In this document: piece after piece, positions 5,833 to 7,877 of the stretch | How positions within the stretch are numbered: the stretch's first letter is position 1 | Layout: every line of letters starts with the position of its first letter | Source: JAJTZA01 sp041744075 | Lineage (GTDB): Bacteria > Verrucomicrobiota > Verrucomicrobiia > Chthoniobacterales > Terrimicrobiaceae | Direction of reading: 5' to 3' | Assembly (NCBI GenBank): GCA_041744075.1 | Contig: JBGTLQ010000045.1 | Coordinates: 1-7,877 of the forward strand | Length of the DNA stretch: 7,877 bases | Notes under the pieces: generated by a model | Seen by the model: the letters and a program-made list of their open reading frames with translations, nothing else | What the model was told of the DNA's origin: nothing | The model's database searches: none | Position numbers and translations under genes: made by a program

Positions 5833-7853
5833 GGGTGGAGTTTTGTTGGCCCTGCGCGATCCCATTCTGGCAAAACAAAGGACCAATAATTTGGACCGCT
5901 TCTTAGCGATTGGAAAGGACCCGGCATGAGGAGAGCGTCCATATCCGACCCTCCCTGCAAGTAGTCGTCAGGTCCAATGCCCTCCACAGCTTCAGCACGG
6001 ACGGCGAGTGCCTCCTCTGGCAAGTGAAACTCCACATTGCCAGGGGCCGTTCGAAGCGCCGCTTTGGTTAACTCTCCTAGCGCAACACTTGAGGAATCTC
6101 TCCCGGTGACTGATCTCCATTGTTGCAAATTGAGAATGCGATTGGGGAGGTTTCCATCAGTGGGGCCATCTCCGGCATCACTCATATTTTTAATGGCATC
6201 CTCCACGGACGCTGCCGTCGCCCCGGTGGCTGTCAGCCGAAACTCTGCCGTCCGCGTCGTGCCCAGCCAGTTGCCATCGCGAAAAAGATTTCCGTTGCTT
6301 GTGTTGTTTGCAATGTGTTCTCCATCCAAGGGGAAACAAAGCGAACCTCTTTGATTCAAGAAAATGAGATTGTTCAAAATCTTGTTGTCGGAGCATCCAG
6401 TGACCTGCCCCTTCAGTTTACGATCAGTGACCTTTTGGAGCCAGACGCCATAACCGGCATTTCCCCAGATCAGATTGTGAGCCACGGTCAAACCCGAGGC
6501 GTCGTGGGCATAGAGGCCGGGCCCGTCCGTTGCGGCGATAATGTTGTTATCGATGAGACAAGGGCCAAGTCCATATTCCAAAAAGATTCCGGCAAGACGG
6601 TTTTCTAAAACCACATTTTTTGTGATCCGGGCTTCAGAGTAGCCAGCATCAATCCAGATTCCAAATGCATGATTGTCGCGAACAAGATTGTTGAGAACTT
6701 TTGCGTTTGACGCATGGAGCTTGATGCCGGCTTGCTCCCACCAAAAGGCATGATGGTCCACTCCGGTTTGGATTTGCAGGCTGTTGTTTCGCTCCACCAC
6801 ATTTCCTTCTATGATGGTGTCGCTGTGATTCCACCCAGCGATGCCGCAAAGTCCATTGTCGGTGACCCGGTTCGCACGAATGATGTTTCTGGCTGCAAAA
6901 ATGAGGGCATTTTCCTCGGGCCTTTCTTCCCTCATGTCTTTCACCCGCCACGTTTCACTCCCACAATCAATCCCCACTGTTTTGGCATATCTCACCCAGT
7001 TGTTTTCTATCACCCAATCGCTTCCGCTTCTGACACTCACCGCTCCCCTTTGTGGGAAAGGCCCTTGGTTTGCTGCCGCCTCAAACACAAACCCCCGAAT
7101 CTGAATATGTGACAGCCCTCTTCGCTTGGGCACAAAGTTCCCGGCTCGGACCGAAATCTCCACCACACGGCCCTCAGCCTTGGCAGGGGAACCCGGGAAA
7201 TGAACCATGAGCCCGCCTCCATCTGCGAGGACAATCCATGAGCCCGGCAAAAGCTTAACCTCCTCAAGAGTCTCTCGCTCAGTTAAAGGGATTCCATCAA
7301 TGAACACCTGGCCCAGGGTTCTCGGCAACCGCTTGCCGCCCGTTCGTTCCACCCATTCCTTTGTTAATGCGTTCCAGTTACTGACAGGACGCGCCACAAT
7401 CGACCGGTCCCGGTCATCGATGGAAATTCCTTCGTGAAAAGGATTCCACCCCTCAAAATCTGACTCCCTCCATCCCGCTTGAAAGACACCTGCAAAGCCA
7501 CTCAAAGGCTCCCACTCTGGATTCCAAAAGTTGGCACCACTCACAATCACGCGACCCCCAGGTTCGGCAACATAGTTGATCGGTGCTCCCGCTTTGCCAC
7601 CTCGCTCCGGGGCAAGACACTCGCGGTAAACTCCCTCTTTCACATAAATTGTGTCCCCAGGCATGGCCATCTCCACAGCTTTGCCAATCGTTAACAAAGG
7701 CTTCTCACTCGTTCCTGAATTTTGGTCCGAGGCATCAGGATGCTTTTGCTCAACAATGTAGGTCTGTTGTGGCCTAGACTCCTCTGATAACACACTCAAA
7801 GACATTCCAAAAAGACAAAGACTTCCCAAATAAAGATGTTTGACAGGGGGCAT
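5829..7853 (-). CDS. Secreted right-handed beta-helix protein, DUF1565 N-terminus, GH141-like carbohydrate-active enzyme
   Basis: Exported protein of 674 residues. A signal peptide covers about residues 1-23 (MPPVKH, then hydrophobic). Residues 31-80 match the DUF1565/beta-helix entry seen in polysaccharide lyases and GH141: HPDASDQNSGTSEKPLLTIG, then PGDTIYVKEGVYRE. INYVAEPGGRVIVSG (92-106), NPF (137-139) and LGQVFIDGIPLTE (180-192) also resemble GH141. From about 245 to 520 it is a parallel beta-helix with many Asn-rich rungs (VIENNWV, IIEGNVVERN, VLNNLVRDN, LIDNNIIA, VAHNLIWGN). GIWIDAG (Asp402) and IFLEYGLGPCLIDNN (Asp435) fall where GH141 proteins, as I recall them, have conserved acidic residues; I cannot assign catalysis. 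The last ~150 residues are not recognised. The start has no Shine-Dalgarno and is preceded by the shared palindrome. A pectate-lyase-like or chondroitinase-B-like lyase is the main alternative. Confidence 0.85.
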   Translation of the reverse strand: MPPVKHLYLGSLCLFGMSLSVLSEESRPQQTYIVEQKHPDASDQNSGTSEKPLLTIGKAVEMAMPGDTIYVKEGVYRECLAPERGGKAGAPINYVAEPGGRVIVSGANFWNPEWEPLSGFAGVFQAGWRESDFEGWNPFHEGISIDDRDRSIVARPVSNWNALTKEWVERTGGKRLPRTLGQVFIDGIPLTERETLEEVKLLPGSWIVLADGGGLMVHFPGSPAKAEGRVVEISVRAGNFVPKRRGLSHIQIRGFVFEAAANQGPFPQRGAVSVRSGSDWVIENNWVRYAKTVGIDCGSETWRVKDMREERPEENALIFAARNIIRANRVTDNGLCGIAGWNHSDTIIEGNVVERNNSLQIQTGVDHHAFWWEQAGIKLHASNAKVLNNLVRDNHAFGIWIDAGYSEARITKNVVLENRLAGIFLEYGLGPCLIDNNIIAATDGPGLYAHDASGLTVAHNLIWGNAGYGVWLQKVTDRKLKGQVTGCSDNKILNNLIFLNQRGSLCFPLDGEHIANNTSNGNLFRDGNWLGTTRTAEFRLTATGATAASVEDAIKNMSDAGDGPTDGNLPNRILNLQQWRSVTGRDSSSVALGELTKAALRTAPGNVEFHLPEEALAVRAEAVEGIGPDDYLQGGSDMDALLMPGPFQSLRSGPNYWSFVLPEWDRAGPTKLHP

Positions 7854-7858
7854 TAAAT

Positions 7859-7871
7859 TGATAAATTATCA
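7859..7871 (-). promoter_or_regulatory. Perfect 13-bp palindrome (TGATAAATTATCA), probable operator of the beta-helix gene/operon
   Basis: Identical to the 13-mer at 2405-2417, ending 5 bp before the ATG at 7853. On the minus strand it reads TGATAATTTATCA and contains the extended -10-like TGATAATTT. Only 6 bp of upstream sequence remain in the window, so a -35 element or second operator cannot be examined. It would control the whole minus-strand cluster if that is transcribed as one operon. Confidence 0.65.
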
Positions 7872-7877
7872 TGGTTA

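Noticed and set aside
6120..6608. A 162-residue plus-strand open frame opposite the beta-helix gene.
   Set aside because: It is antisense to conserved beta-helix rungs and is best explained as a shadow of that gene.
7784..7790. TGATAAC half-site in the 5' part of the beta-helix gene as a second operator.
   Set aside because: Only one arm matches and it falls in codons for the residues just after the signal peptide; too short to support.

Overview
The window is a piece of a bacterial chromosome, most likely from the phylum Verrucomicrobiota (Opitutae/Puniceicoccales-like). This is inferred from a combination of traits: a pseudopilin with an N-terminal GFTLIE signal and a C-terminal H-X9-DG motif, a PEP-CTERM (exosortase) protein, a LacI-type regulator next to secreted carbohydrate-active enzymes, and a long secreted esterase ending in a module I associate with this phylum (NLIKYALGLNP ... 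FLRLRV). Base composition is moderate. None of the six genes has a convincing Shine-Dalgarno sequence at the usual distance from its start.

Layout. The left edge (1-416, minus) holds the first 138 codons of an ECF sigma factor, cut by the window border. A 106-bp divergent intergenic region follows, then a LacI-family regulator on the plus strand (523-1635). Everything to its right is on the minus strand. Read in transcription order from the right edge, it is a right-handed beta-helix enzyme resembling GH141/DUF1565 proteins (7853-5829), a pseudopilin whose start overlaps that stop as ATGA (5832-5101), a secreted multidomain esterase (5081-2475) and a PEP-CTERM protein (2398-1640). The PEP-CTERM gene converges on the lacI-like gene with only 4 bp between the stop codons.

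How the genes may work together. The four minus-strand products all carry export signals. Two look like enzymes acting on a polymeric substrate (a beta-helix glycosidase or lyase, and a serine esterase that would remove acyl groups). The pseudopilin would act in a type II secretion or pilus-like machine, and the PEP-CTERM protein would be processed and surface-anchored or released. A LacI-type regulator beside them fits a sugar-induced polysaccharide-degradation locus. The substrate cannot be read from sequence; GH141 resemblance would suggest a fucose- or xylose-containing glycan.

The most striking non-coding signal is a perfect 13-bp palindrome, TGATAAATTATCA, found twice. It lies 5 bp upstream of the beta-helix gene start (7859-7871) and 6 bp upstream of the PEP-CTERM gene start (2405-2417). 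It is either a shared operator placed at the start codon, an extended -10 promoter giving an almost leaderless mRNA, or both. It links the first and last genes of the minus-strand cluster into one probable regulon.
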